A stretch of DNA of 64,000 bases. Source: JAUIIK01 sp963745675. GTDB lineage: Bacteria; Chloroflexota; Chloroflexia; Thermomicrobiales; CFX8. Positions 9,491-20,184 of this stretch are shown here, piece by piece; within the stretch, counting starts at the first letter, position 1, and every line of letters starts with the position of its first letter. A model generated the notes under the pieces. The model saw only the letters and a list, made by a program, of their open reading frames with translations. It ran no database searches and was not told the origin of the DNA. Where the stretch lies: the NCBI GenBank assembly GCA_963745675.1, contig CAVUYM010000016.1, positions 62,001 to 126,000 of the forward strand, in the 5' to 3' direction. The position numbers were made by a program, and so were the translations under genes.

Positions 9491-11146
9491 ATGACCTCGC
9501 AGACGTCGTCGACCGCTCACATCGATACGTTCACCAGGGACCATCTGCCGCCTATCGAGGCATGGCCCGACTTTGCATTCGAGCTGCCAGGGGGTGAATC
9601 GATTGGCTACCCGGAGCAGATCAACTGCGCAGTTGAGCTACTCGACAGGATGGTCGAAACGGGTCACGGCGATAGTCCCTGCATCATCTTCAACGGCGAA
9701 ACGACAACCTACCGCGAGTTGCTGGGACAAGCCAATCAGATTGCCAACGTCCTTGTTGACGACTACGGACTTGAACCCGGGAACAGGGTGCTACTGCGGG
9801 GTCCGAACAATCTCTGGATCGCCGCCTGCTGGTATGCCGTAGTCAAGGCAGGTGGTGTCGTCGTGACGACGATGCCATTGTTACGCGCTGGCGAATTGAA
9901 GTACGTCATCGAAAAGGCACAGATCAGTCTCTGCCTCTGCGATTTCCGCTTTCTGGAAGACTTGCAGGCGGGCATCGAGCGGGTGAGCGACATTGATCCG
10001 AAGCTCGTTGTCTATGGCGGGACAGATGAAGATGACCTCTTCGCACAGGCGGCTACCAAACCTGAGACATTCGACAACGTCAATACATTCCGCGACGACG
10101 TCGTCTTGATCGCCTTCACCTCCGGCACGACTGGGCAAGCCAAGGGCTGTGTCCACTTCCACCGTGATGTGCTGCTCATCTGCGACGGCTATGCGAAACA
10201 CATCCTCGCGCCGCGGCCGGAGGACGTCTTCAGCGGCACTCCGCCATTCGCCTTCACCTTCGGACTTGGCGGTATATTGCTCTTCCCGATGCGCGTCGGG
10301 GCTTCCACCGTGCTCTTTGAGCGCGCAACACCGGCGTCACTGCTGGAGGCAATCCAGAATCATCGCATCACCAGCCTCTTCACCGCACCGACCATGTACC
10401 GCGAGCTGCTCGATCTGGTCCGCGACTACGACATCTCGTCGCTACGCAACTGCGTCTCAGCCGGCGAGCACCTGCCGCCCTCGACCTTCAACTTATGGCG
10501 CGATGCGACTGGAATCGAAATGCTGGACGGCATCGGTGCGACCGAGATGCTTCACATTTTCATCTCGGCCGGTGGCGGTAACCCGATACGGGCCGGGGCA
10601 ACTGGAACGCCGGTGCCCGGCTACGAGGCGAGGATCGTCGACGATGAAGAAGGCAACGAACTACCGCGCGGCCAGGTTGGCCGGCTGGCGGTGCGCGGCC
10701 TGACTGGCTGCCGGTATCTGGACGACCCTCAACGCCAGGGCGATTACGTGCGCGATGGCTGGAACCTCACCGGCGATACCTATCTCCAGGACGACGAGGG
10801 CTATTTCTGGTATCAGGCTCGCAGCGACGACATGATCATTTCGTCCGGCTACAACATTGCCGGGCCGGAGGTGGAAGACGCACTGCTGGAGCATGCTGCC
10901 GTCCACGAATGTGCCGTCGTCGGATTGCCCGATGAGCGACGCGGCAATCTGGTCAGCGCCTTCATCGTCTTGCGCGATCCCAAGCAGGCCGGACCGGATC
11001 TGGTGCAAGAACTGCAGGATCACGTCAAGGCCGTCATCGCACCCTACAAATACCCGCGCCGGATCGAGTTCCTCGAATCGCTCCCGCGAACGGAGACTGG
11101 CAAACTCCAGCGCTTCCGGTTGCGCGAAATCTACGGCGGGGAGTAA
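9491..11146 (+). CDS. Acyl/aryl-CoA synthetase, 2-aminobenzoate-CoA ligase-like
   Basis: 551 residues of the ANL (AMP-binding) superfamily. The phosphate loop AFTSGTTGQAKG (about 208-219), the A5-type motif LDGIGATEM, the core NLTGDTYLQDDEGYFWYQ, the hinge RSDDMIISSGYNI and the C-terminal catalytic Lys in PRTETGKLQR are all present. The N-terminus (RDHLPPIEAWPDF) and the size match the benzoate/2-aminobenzoate-CoA ligase branch. It would activate an aromatic acid with ATP and CoA in the cytosol. The neighbouring fused monooxygenase/reductase makes anthranilate (2-aminobenzoate) the favoured substrate; salicylate is the alternative. GGAG sits 6 bases before the ATG. Confidence 0.85.
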   Translation: MTSQTSSTAHIDTFTRDHLPPIEAWPDFAFELPGGESIGYPEQINCAVELLDRMVETGHGDSPCIIFNGETTTYRELLGQANQIANVLVDDYGLEPGNRVLLRGPNNLWIAACWYAVVKAGGVVVTTMPLLRAGELKYVIEKAQISLCLCDFRFLEDLQAGIERVSDIDPKLVVYGGTDEDDLFAQAATKPETFDNVNTFRDDVVLIAFTSGTTGQAKGCVHFHRDVLLICDGYAKHILAPRPEDVFSGTPPFAFTFGLGGILLFPMRVGASTVLFERATPASLLEAIQNHRITSLFTAPTMYRELLDLVRDYDISSLRNCVSAGEHLPPSTFNLWRDATGIEMLDGIGATEMLHIFISAGGGNPIRAGATGTPVPGYEARIVDDEEGNELPRGQVGRLAVRGLTGCRYLDDPQRQGDYVRDGWNLTGDTYLQDDEGYFWYQARSDDMIISSGYNIAGPEVEDALLEHAAVHECAVVGLPDERRGNLVSAFIVLRDPKQAGPDLVQELQDHVKAVIAPYKYPRRIEFLESLPRTETGKLQRFRLREIYGGE

Positions 11147-11153
11147 CAACGAG

Positions 11154-11995
11154 ATGGAAGTCGGTATCGGACTGCCGAATACAATTCCTGGCACGGCAGG
11201 TGCGACGATTACCGCATGGGCTCAGGCTGCCGACAACGGGCCCTTCGCAAGCCTGAGTGTCTTCGACCGGGTCGTGTACGACAGCCTCGACCCACTGGCA
11301 ACGCTGGCTGCGGTAGCAACTGTCACCGAGCGTGTGCGGCTCGCAACGACGGTCATCATCGGACCGTTGAGGAACTCCGCTCTGCTGGCGAAAGAGGCTG
11401 CGACGATTGATGTCCTCTCCGGTGGGCGCTTGACGCTCGGGTTGGCGCTCGGCGCGCGGCAGGACGACTATCGCGTTGCGGGCGTGCCCTATGCGAACGT
11501 GGCGCGCGGCTCACGCAGCAACTGCACGACCTGCGTGATATCTGGGACTCGCCCGAAATCGGCCCGCGCCCGGTTCAGGAGGGTGGTCCGCAATTACTTG
11601 TCGGTGGACTCGGCGACCCAGCCTACGCACGCTCCGCTCGTTACTGCGACGGTTACATCCACGGCGGTGGGCCGCCACGTGCATTCGAGCGTTCGGCGGA
11701 ACGCGCCAGAGCAGCCTGGGCTGAGTGCGGCCGTCCAGGACGCCCGGCCCTCTGGGGCATGGGCTACTTTGCGCTCGGCGATGACGAAGCTGAAGCAGGG
11801 GCAGCCTACCTGCTCGACTACTACGCTTTCACCGGCCCCTTTGCGTTGCGTATCGCCGATGGGTTGCTGCGATCGCCGCGCGACGTCATCCAATTCATAC
11901 GTGGTTACGCCGATGCCGGTTGTGACCATCTCGTGCTCTTCCCAACCTCGAACAACATCGCGCAACTGCAGCGCCTGGCAGATATCCTCGGATGA
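11154..11995 (+). CDS. Luciferase-like (LLM) flavin/F420-dependent oxidoreductase, frameshifted
   Basis: About 280 residues with an LLM-type TIM barrel. MEVGIGLPNT at the start, ERVRLATTVIIGPLRNSALLAKEAATIDVLSGGRLTLGLALG (shown in parts: ERVRLATTVI, LSGGRLTLGLALG) and the C-terminal GCDHLVLFPTSNN are characteristic. The frame changes by one base near 11510; downstream reading continues as DIWDSPEIGPRP and WGMGYFALGDDEAEAG. It starts 8 bases after the ligase stop and overlaps the next gene as ATGA, so it belongs to the same operon. LLM enzymes use FMN or F420; which one is used here cannot be read. A role in the aromatic pathway is inferred from position only. Confidence 0.75.
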
Positions 11996-14173
11996 GCGGA
12001 AATACACGCCAGATCGCTATTGCGGGAGGCGGTCCGGCCGGCCTCTACGCCGCGATCCTGCTGAAGAAGAGCTCACCCGAACTGGTCTGTCAGTCTCTAC
12101 GAACGCAACCCGCGCGGCGCGACCTACGGCTGGGGCGTCGTCTTCTCCGATCGCACGCTCAACGCGCTACGCGAGGCTGACCTGACGACGTTCGATGAGA
12201 TCACCGAGAATTTCGCCCTCTGGGATGCTATCGACGTGCACATCAAGGGAGAAGTGGTTCGCATCAACGGCCAGCCATTTGCCGGCATTGGCCGCCGGCA
12301 CCTGCTCGATATCCTGATCAGACGCTGCGAAGCGCTTGGCGTCGATCTCAACTTCGAGCATCCCGTGACTGGTCTCGCTGACCTGCCGGAAGCCGACCTG
12401 ATCGTCGCAGCCGACGGCGTCAATAGCATCCTGCGAGAAGAACGAGCTGAACGCTTTCAACCGCGTATCGCTTTCGGTAATGCGCGCTACATCTGGTTTG
12501 GCACCGATCGCGTGTATGACGCCTTCACCTTCGTCTTTCGCGAAACAGAGCACGGCATCTTTCAGGCTCATGCCTATCCCTTCGACTCCGAAACCAGCAC
12601 CTTCATCGTGGAGTGCCGCCAGGAGACATGGGAACGCACCGGTCTATCCGAGGTAGATGAAGACGCCAGCGTGGCCTTCTGCGAGGAGTTGTTCGCAGAA
12701 CATCTGGGCGGTCATCGCCTGCGTTCGAATCGCTCCCACTGGCTACTATTTCCAACACTGCACAATCGGCGCTGGAGGGCGAACAACGTCGTCCTACTTG
12801 GCGACAGCGCCCATACTGCCCACTTCTCGATTGGCTCGGGTACCAAGCTCGCGATGGAGGATGCGATCGGCCTGGCCGAAGCCTTTGAACGCCACGACGC
12901 TGTCGGTGACGCGCTACGTGACTACGAACTCGCCCGGCGCCCGAGAGTACAGATCATTCAGGACGCAGCCGAGGAGAGCCAGGACTACTTCGAACACATC
13001 GCCCGCTACCATCATCTCCATCCGCGCCAGTTCAGCTACCACCTGATGACCCGCAGCGGGCGCATCACGCATGACAACCTGCGCACTCGCGACGCCTATT
13101 TCGTCGCGGCTGCCGAGCGCTGGTTCGCCTCTCAATCCAACGGTCGTGCAACTGCCCCAATCGTCGCACCCCCGCCGCTGTTCGCTCCATTCCAGGTCGG
13201 CGACGCCACATTTGCAAACCGCATCGTCGTCTCCGAGCAACCCGGCCTGGCCGCGAGCGATGGAATACCGGATGCCGCACACTCGGGGCATTACGCTGCG
13301 TTGGCAGCCAGCAATCCCGGCGCAATCATCACCGCCCCACTCGCCGTCACGGCCAGCGGTCGCATCACGCCTGAAGATGTGGGCTTGTATGACGAGCGAG
13401 CTTGCGCGAACTGGAGGCGAATTGTCACGAGCGTTCACGAGACTTCGGATGCGCTTATCATCGCCCGCTTGAATCACGCCGGTCGTCGGGGTTCGACCCG
13501 CCCTCGACGGCTGGGCATCGACCTGCCGCTACGCCGGAACGGCTGGGATCTGCTGGCTCCATCACCCCTCGCCTATCATCCGGGCGGCGCGATTCCGCGA
13601 GAAATGTCCGCAGAAGATATGCAGCAGGTCAGCAACGCCTTCATCGAATCCACACGAGTCGCATTTGACAGCGGGTTCGACGGATTGTTGCTTGATATGT
13701 CTCACGGCTATCTCCTGAGCAGCTTCCTTTCCGCCGCGACGAACCGGCGCGAGGACGACTACGGTGGTTCATGGAAGAACCGGCAACGCTATCCGTTAGA
13801 GGTATTCGACGCTGTTCGCGACGCATGGCCCGCCGGCCGACCGTTGTTGGTCGCCCTGAACGGAGACGATCGGCTGCGAAACGGCCTGGCGCCAGCGGAT
13901 GCCATCTGCATCGCTCGTAATTTGCGCGAGCGTGGTTGCGACTTGATCGCCGTCCACGCCGGGCAAGTCTCGACCCGGGAGCGCTACGACTATGGCCCCA
14001 ACAGCCTCGCCCAACTCAGCGACATCATCCGCAACGAATCCGGTCTCCCGACGCTTGCGACCGGCTATATGGACACCAGCAACCAACCCAACACACTGCT
14101 CGCCGGAGGACGGGCGGATTTGTGTTTGATTCAGCCGACAAACTTGAACATGACCCCGGAGCAGAATGAGTAG
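11992..14173 (+). CDS. Fused FAD aromatic monooxygenase / old yellow enzyme reductase (2-aminobenzoyl-CoA monooxygenase/reductase-like)
   Basis: A two-domain protein of about 727 residues. The N-terminal half is a group-A flavin monooxygenase: AGGGPAGLYAA at the start for FAD, LIVAADGVNS in the middle and VVLLGDSAHTAHF (about 12791) near the second FAD motif. The C-terminal half is an old-yellow-enzyme barrel: FQVGDATFANRIV, LNHAGRRG, then TNRREDDYGGSWKNR. This fusion is known from 2-aminobenzoyl-CoA monooxygenase/reductase of Azoarcus and from salicylyl-CoA 5-hydroxylase-type proteins. It hydroxylates and then reduces the CoA-bound ring. A one-base frame change near 12085 separates the first 30 residues from the rest. 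The C-terminus ends rather early for the family, so another indel may lie near 14130. Confidence 0.85.
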
Positions 14174-14272
14174 CAATCGAGTCACTTCGACGGGGTACCC
14201 GGTCAAAATGACACGGTTGTTACAGGTTAAATTCACGCGGAGGAGTTCGGTGTCTTAATACAAGGGGAAACG

Positions 14273-15065
14273 ATGAACTACGACTTCGACTACAACACAG
14301 ACGACGGCATCGCGACGATCACGCTGAATCGTCCCGACGTCCTCAATGCGCTGACCTTCGATATCTACGGACAGCTACGCGACTTGATGGCGGTGCTCAA
14401 GAGCGAAGATTCAGTGCGTGTTGTCATCATCACTGGCGAGGGCAAAGGCTTCTGTTCGGGCGGCGACGTGCATGACATTATCGGGCCGCTCTTTGAGATG
14501 GATGTCAAAGGCCATCTCGAGTTTACCCGCATGACTGGTGAATTGATCGCGAACATGCGCCTGCTAGATAAGCCGATCATCGCCGCAGTCAACGGAATGG
14601 CAGCAGGCGCGGGCGCAGTCATCGCTCTGGCTTCCGACTTGCGGATATTCTCCTCAAGAGCCCGCATCGCCTTCCTCTTCACCAAGGTCGGCCTGACCGG
14701 CGCTGATATGGGCGCGGCCTATCTCCTGCCACGCATCGTCGGTCAGAGCCGGGCGACCGAAGCCCTGATGCTTGGCGACCCGATCAACGCCGAAACCGCC
14801 GAGCGCTGGGGCCTCGCCAACCGCGTCGTAGAGCCAGATGGACTAATGGCGGCTGCCAACGACTGGGCGCGCAGGCTGGCCGATGGACCCGGATTGGCGC
14901 TTTCAATGACGAAACGGATGATCAACAACGAATGGAATATGGACCTGCTCTCAGCTATTGAAGCCGAAGCTCAAGCCCAGGCACTGCTTGCTGATGGGCG
15001 ACGACCATCGCATCTTCTTCGATGCCTTCCGCGAGCGTGTCGAACCGAAGTTCACCGGGCGCTAG
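14273..15065 (+). CDS. Enoyl-CoA hydratase/isomerase (crotonase family), 3' frameshift
   Basis: A crotonase-fold enzyme of about 264 residues. ITLNRPDVLNAL near the N-terminus, GEGKGFCSGGDV (oxyanion-hole segment) and AVNGMAAGAGA are present. The frame as sequenced runs on to 15214 with a non-homologous tail. A one-base shift near 14990 restores MGDDHRIFFDAFRERVEPKF and a stop at 15063-15065, which is the usual crotonase C-terminus, so I place the true end there. In the operon with an aryl-CoA ligase and a CoA-linked monooxygenase it would hydrate or open the dearomatised ring product during beta-oxidation-like degradation. A canonical second glutamate is not obvious, so hydratase versus isomerase is left open. 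Confidence 0.85.
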
Positions 15066-15249
15066 CCAATGACTGGGATAATCTGCCAGTGCCATACCCG
15101 GCCACCGTACCGGCGATCGGCGAGTCGCCTCCGTTCCGCCGCGAACCAGCAAGCAGGCAAACTCACAGCCATCTTCTTGTCCGCCTGGCCAGCAGCATGG
15201 CTCACGATGAATAGGCCACAAAGATGATTATTTCTGAAAAGAGCGACAC

Positions 15250-16374
15250 ATGAGCCGCAATGGCACACAACTCTACGAACTCGTCACGGAGTATTCCGAT
15301 CTCGGCGAGCACCGCACCGGCACTCCTGTAGACCAGGCAACGATAGCCTGGCTCTCAGAACACCTCCGCCAGTCAGGCGCGCTGGTCGAACACCAGCCAT
15401 TCACGTTTGACCGCTACGAGGCCGAATGGGAGGTGCTGATTGACGGAGAATCGGTTCAATCCATCCCACTCTTCTACGAAGGCGTCGGCCAGGTTGCGAC
15501 GGATAATCCAGCAACACTGATCTGGGAACCGGGACTGTCGAATACCGGACTCGACAGCATTTTCGGCTCCTTTGCGCGTCAAGCCATATCCGACGGTGCG
15601 ACGGCAGCAGTCGTCGCGACTGGCGGGCCCAGCGGCTTGCTCCATGCGGTGAACCGGACGCCGGTCCCCGGTAGCGGACTACCTACCCTGCTTGTTCCGG
15701 GAGCATTCGGTGAGCAACTGGGATCGGCCGACATTCAGGTAGAAATCGACGCGCGGATCGTCCCGGGCGAGTCGGCGAATGTGGTTGGACGCTACGGTGA
15801 AGGCGAAATCGAGGAAACAGTCGTCATCACCACGCCGATCTCAGGCTGGTTCCGCTGTGCCGGCGAGCGTGGCACCGGCATCGCCGTCGCTCTCGAGGCC
15901 GCAGAAGCGCTCGCGCTTGACTTCCCGGTACTTTTCATCGGCGCGAGTGGCCACGAATTGCATCATCAGGGCGCTCAGCTGGCGGTCAGAGAATTGCGCG
16001 GCAGGCCGCGTGCGATCGTCCACATCGGAGCAAGCGTCGCGGCGGCTGAAGCGCCTCCGATCGACGGACAAGCCACATTGACCAGAAGCCTGACCGGCCG
16101 CGTTTCCGCTGACCCTGTGAACGTGGAACGCATCGCCGTTGCGCTCGAAACCGTCGGCATCGCAACGGTTGTCCCGCATCCATTGCACGACCCCGCTGAG
16201 TGGCAAGGTGAGTCGAAGAACTGGGTCCAATTCGAACGCCCGCTGCTCTCCCTCGTCGGCGGCTTTCATCTCTTCCACGCTCCCGAAGACACGCCCGACC
16301 GTGCCACGACACCAGAGCTGCTTGAGTCCGTCTCGACGGCCGTCACCGCCGCGATCCGCTGGCTCGCGAAGTAA
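15250..16374 (+). CDS. M28-like aminopeptidase-fold protein with altered metal site
   Basis: 374 residues without a signal peptide, resembling the M28 zinc peptidase family in outline: an N-terminal LxxHLRQSGALVEHQPF segment, a PA-like insert, then VVGRYGEGE before the metal-binding domain. The usual H-x-D at the first metal position is replaced by ISGWFRCAGERGTG, while GTGIAVALEAAEAL matches the following helix. GASGHELHHQGA sits where M28 enzymes have the catalytic Glu-Glu. Metal binding is therefore doubtful or different. Its place after the catabolic operon could suggest an amidase- or carbamoylase-like role, but this is weak. I regard it as a degenerate M28-like hydrolase of unknown substrate. 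Confidence 0.6.
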   Translation: MSRNGTQLYELVTEYSDLGEHRTGTPVDQATIAWLSEHLRQSGALVEHQPFTFDRYEAEWEVLIDGESVQSIPLFYEGVGQVATDNPATLIWEPGLSNTGLDSIFGSFARQAISDGATAAVVATGGPSGLLHAVNRTPVPGSGLPTLLVPGAFGEQLGSADIQVEIDARIVPGESANVVGRYGEGEIEETVVITTPISGWFRCAGERGTGIAVALEAAEALALDFPVLFIGASGHELHHQGAQLAVRELRGRPRAIVHIGASVAAAEAPPIDGQATLTRSLTGRVSADPVNVERIAVALETVGIATVVPHPLHDPAEWQGESKNWVQFERPLLSLVGGFHLFHAPEDTPDRATTPELLESVSTAVTAAIRWLAK

Positions 16375-16583
16375 CAGTCCACACCGGGAGTCCTATTGCC
16401 GCTGCCGGGGAGAGGTCCAGCCCTACTCATTCCGAGCTACTGATACGAGGAAGCATGCAACCATCGGGAAATTCGGATCAACAATGCGAATGGCATTGAC
16501 CGTCGCGAATCGATAGCGGTCCGACTGGCAATTTTGATGTCGGGCTATGCTCGATCCCGTTACGGCTATCCCTTGTCGCGATC

Positions 16584-16976
16584 CTATTCATCATCGGTTG
16601 AAGTCACCAGCAGATTCAAGGAGAACGAGATCACGCCTACGATGATTCCGCCAAAGAAAGCGGGAAGAAAACCATCGATCGAAAACCCTGCATCCAACCA
16701 GTTTTCAGAAATCCAGGCTGAGAGCCAGAGAGTGATGGCGTTGATAACAAGGAGGAATAGGCCCATCGTTACAATCACAAGACCGCATGACAGCAGTGTC
16801 AGAATCGGTCTGATTATCGCGTTCACCAACCCCAACACACCGGCCATAACCAGAACGGCAATGACCCCGTTGCTGTCGCTAATGTCTATACCCGGCATCA
16901 GCCAGGCGGTGAGAGCGAGGGCGACTGCGGCGATGAGCCATCGCACGACAAACGCAGGCATCGGCACTTGTATCAT
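16584..16976 (-). CDS. Small four-helix membrane protein, YvlD/phage-holin-4 superfamily
   Basis: About 130 residues starting MIQVPMPAFVVRWL. An upstream in-frame ATG at 17057 exists, but GGAGAAGG lies just before the one at 16976. Four hydrophobic segments are visible, with VNAIIRPILTLLSCGLVIVT in the middle and GIIVGVISFSLNLLV at the end. This is the pattern of the PF04020 (YvlD-like, holin superfamily IV) membrane proteins. YvlD-type proteins are linked to envelope stress in other bacteria; nothing in the neighbourhood confirms that here. No phage genes surround it, so a lysis role is unlikely. Confidence 0.75.
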   Translation of the reverse strand: MIQVPMPAFVVRWLIAAVALALTAWLMPGIDISDSNGVIAVLVMAGVLGLVNAIIRPILTLLSCGLVIVTMGLFLLVINAITLWLSAWISENWLDAGFSIDGFLPAFFGGIIVGVISFSLNLLVTSTDDE

Positions 16977-17224
16977 TTCGTCCAACCCTTCTCCGGAATC
17001 TTGCTGCCTACCCAACAACCCCGTTTGAGCGCCCCCCGAACGGGCGGTACCGAACAAGCTCCAAGCCAGCTATACCGACTAACTTGCATCGTGCTCCGTT
17101 CACGATTTCCGAACGTGCCGCCGCTGAAGAACCTGTGCCGCGAAGCCCTTTCAGACCCAGCCAAAATCGCTCAAGTGGCCGATACTAACTATGGAAGGGC
17201 ATGAGTGTAGAGAATCAATACCGC

Positions 17225-18656
17225 TCACTGAACGACTGGGTCAGATGAAGCCGCGATGAGACTCCCACCGTCAACGGCTGCGACAAATTCCTGAAAATCC
17301 TGCTCGTTCTGGTCGGCGTAGGCATGCGCAAACTGAGCGACTGCTTCCGTGAAGGCACTCCCTGAACCAACGTATCCAGCGATCGCAGCCGGATCTCCCG
17401 TTCGTGCATGTGCATAGGCAAGTGTAAGGCCACACAGTCTCGCGTAAGCGTCCATTTGCAGGGGGACATACTGCTCAATAGGAGCCGAAAACTTCATATC
17501 CCTCAACTGGCGCCAGTAAAAGTCGCGGTAGGAGCCTGTTAGCGTTGGAATTCGCGTCCATCCCAGAAAGATATCGCTCACTGACTGCATGAGCCGCTGT
17601 CCCTCGACAACCCGTTGCCCCTGATTTTCGTAGACACTTGGTTCAAGAAACTCCGCAAGTACCGACGTCCCGGCTTCTTTCACCTGGAGTATCAGCGGGT
17701 CGCCGACTCCACGCCCTTCGAACAACACCACAAAGCAGCGCGTACCGACACTGCCAACACCGACGACCTTCAATGCGACATGCAGCAACTCGTAGCGATC
17801 GAGAAGATGGCGTCGTGAATCTGGCAAGGATGCTCGGTAGCCCTCGAAAGCGATCTGGACGATTTCGCGCAGGTGGTCCGGATGGAGATCGCCTCGGAGT
17901 TCCGAAAGCGGCACGAGGAACGGTGGATCGGAGATGAAGCTGATAGTGGCCGTCAACCTTGACAGCTAATTTGGAGAGCGCCTGGTGGCTGTCCCTGGTC
18001 CGTGCTTTCTTGAACAACTTCTTCTGATTCTTTTCGAGCTTCTTCGCCTCCGACGGAGTGAGACTAAGTGACTTGGATAGAAAGCTCGGGATATCTTCGG
18101 CCCGAACGTGTGAATAGCGGATATCGATAGCAGGAAGTGTGGCTAAATCGGCCATCGTCTCGCTGTAGTACCGAACGGCAACTTTGACGACGTTATCCGC
18201 CTCTTTGTCTTTGAATCTGTTGTGACGTGATGCGACGACGAGACTCGCTGCGAGCCGCTTGAGATCCCATTCCCAGGGACCGGTGAGTGTTTCGTCAAAG
18301 TCGTTCAAGTCAAACACAAGGTCCCGTTCCGGAGATCCAAAGAGACCAAAGTTGGAGAGATGAGCATCGCCACAGATCTGCGCCATCAAGCCCGATACCG
18401 GCGTGCTTGCAAGATCGGCCGCCATGATTCGGGCAGCGCCGCGAAAGAATGCAAATGGGGATTCGCTCATCCGCTGATGTCGATATGGGACAAGTCCCTC
18501 CAACCGCTCGCTATCTTGTCCGAAGATCATCTCAACTGGGCTGCGACGGTTGGGGGCCGGGGTCCAGTTACTGTGACTCGAACGGGGAACGAGTTTGCGC
18601 AAGAGTTTGCCCTCTTCCCGGCCCTTTCCGGGAATGGTAACCATGCTCAAGCTCAT
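17225..18656 (-). CDS. DUF2252 family protein, one-base frameshift
   Basis: About 475 residues once the two frames are joined. The 5' part (18656 to about 17945) has SPFAFFRGAARIMAADLAST, CGDAHLSNFGLF and VFDLNDFDETLTGPWEWDL, the hallmark of DUF2252. This family has a kinase-like fold, and the GDxHxxNF/DFDE motifs resemble an aminoglycoside-phosphotransferase catalytic loop. The 3' part (about 17950 to 17225) continues with VGVGSVGTRCFVVLFEG and ends QDFQEFVAAVDGG. The frame changes near 17945. The function is not established for the family. GAAAGG lies 9 bases before the ATG. The upstream gene on the same strand is an unrelated membrane protein. Confidence 0.85.
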
Positions 18657-18677
18657 GACAATTGCCTTTCACGAGGA

Positions 18678-19826
18678 TCAAACAACATCTCCGGATGACA
18701 TCTGGCTCGATCTTGTAGCGTTGACGCGCTGCTCGTTGAATGGGCGGTAACGATCGTAGAGAGTTACGATCAGCGTCAGGAGCAATGTAAAGAAGATAAG
18801 CACGCGAATTACGTGTTCACCGTCTTGATTTTTCGATACAAGGGCGATCCAGGAAAGGGACAGCCCAAAGTTTATGATCGCCATCACGCCGAACTGCCGC
18901 GGAATTGATGCCCAGACGTGGCCACGTCCTCCCAGCCAGATCCCGATGAACGCATTAGCTACGATGATGACTGCCACATTGACGAAGAGCCACACGCTAT
19001 CCGTATGCAGGTTAGGCAAGATCCGCGAGAAGATGACGCAGACGAGCCCGACGAGGGCAATCTTTTCGATCACTGCCTCGCGACTGACGCGTTCACGATG
19101 CGGCAGCTGAGCCGTTACATCGATGTCGTTATGTACGTTCGCGTCCCAGGTTGTATCCCGATCTGATTCGGGCAGATATCGCCAGATGATTCTCCAGATC
19201 GCTACCAGAGCCACAACAATCACCACAACGACTGGAATAGCCCACAAGTTTTCACTGATAGCCTTGATCCAGCCAGTATCGGTGGGAACGCCCAGAATGT
19301 GTTTTTTGATGGCATCGGTTGTGTCGAGTTCGGCGACGTGGAGCCAGTATTCCTGAGGAAGTTTAATAATGATCCAGATCCCCCCCGCGACCATTACGAT
19401 CGTCCGCCCCGTCAGCCGTAGTGGATTCCAACGCGTGCAAACGGCCTCGTACCAGTCAAAGAAGTATTCGAACGTATTCGGGAATATCAGAAGCAGTGGC
19501 CTCCACTGGGAGATCTCGAAGATGGTCACGCCTACGAGGCGGTAGTACCAGAGGAAGCGAGACGTCCGGAAGGCGTCCAGATTCACCCAATTTCGCAATG
19601 TCGAGACATAGGCAATCGCCAGATAGTAGATGTCGAGCGCTTTATCGTAAGACTCATAGCCATCAAGTTGCAGGGTCGTGAAAGTTTGATAAATCGTCTG
19701 ATCGACCGCATCAAGCACCAGCGCCGCGATCATCGCCGGAAGCGGGTAACGGGGAATCGCGAGTGGAACCCCGATGCGCAACCCTACGACCAGCACAAAG
19801 ACGATGATGTTGGTCACATCCGTCAT
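18678..19826 (-). CDS. Polytopic membrane protein of unknown function
   Basis: 382 residues with about eight predicted membrane segments, the first at MTDVTNIIVFVLVVGLRIGV and later ones near residues 205-225 (WAIPVVVVIVVALVAI), 265-285 and 330-350. A soluble loop with DVTAQLPHRERVSRE separates the middle helices. I do not recognise the family. The stop lies 21 bases upstream of the DUF2252 start on the same strand, so the two may be co-transcribed. The protein has no signal peptide cleavage site and no catalytic motif that I can name. Confidence 0.6.
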   Translation of the reverse strand: MTDVTNIIVFVLVVGLRIGVPLAIPRYPLPAMIAALVLDAVDQTIYQTFTTLQLDGYESYDKALDIYYLAIAYVSTLRNWVNLDAFRTSRFLWYYRLVGVTIFEISQWRPLLLIFPNTFEYFFDWYEAVCTRWNPLRLTGRTIVMVAGGIWIIIKLPQEYWLHVAELDTTDAIKKHILGVPTDTGWIKAISENLWAIPVVVVIVVALVAIWRIIWRYLPESDRDTTWDANVHNDIDVTAQLPHRERVSREAVIEKIALVGLVCVIFSRILPNLHTDSVWLFVNVAVIIVANAFIGIWLGGRGHVWASIPRQFGVMAIINFGLSLSWIALVSKNQDGEHVIRVLIFFTLLLTLIVTLYDRYRPFNEQRVNATRSSQMSSGDVV

Positions 19827-20184
19827 GTCACATTCCCGATCATCGGTCGTGATACCTCACCGCACATCGGCCCGAATGCGTCTCCTGGACCCAACCGCTT
19901 CGGATTATCTCGTTCCATCACAGCATTCGAGACGGTCAGGTAGGCACAGCACCTGGGCCACGCATGCGGCCAGATAGAAGGCACACATGTCAAAGCAAAG
20001 ATTCGACAGAGACCCGAGCGACATTCTCATCGCGTTCGATTCCAGAGTTGTCCAGTAGCCGCCCCACACATGCGCGTCTTCAGGCCCACTCTCAAAATCT
20101 CCACACTGACTGAAGTCGCCCATTAGGCGCATCTACTCATCGGCACGCACCTGTCTCAGATCCGACCGCCGTTCAGCCAATCGT
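19827..20184. other. Intergenic region, no supported gene
   Basis: Short open frames on both strands (for example 19905-20132 on the minus strand) have no domain and unlike codon choice. I see no clear hairpin or repeat. The region separates the polytopic membrane protein gene from the DUF1294 gene, both on the minus strand. Confidence 0.45.

Noticed and set aside
10857..12185. Long plus-strand open frame of 442 codons
   Set aside because: It runs out of frame through the ligase, then in frame through the first part of the luciferase-like gene, then out of frame again into the monooxygenase. Only the middle part is real.
15940..15990. HELHH as a zincin (HExxH) active site
   Set aside because: The segment aligns with the catalytic-Glu region of M28-type proteins, and no third zincin ligand is seen. 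It is probably coincidence.
16584..16976. Phage holin indicating a prophage
   Set aside because: The protein belongs to the YvlD-type membrane family, and no other phage genes are near.
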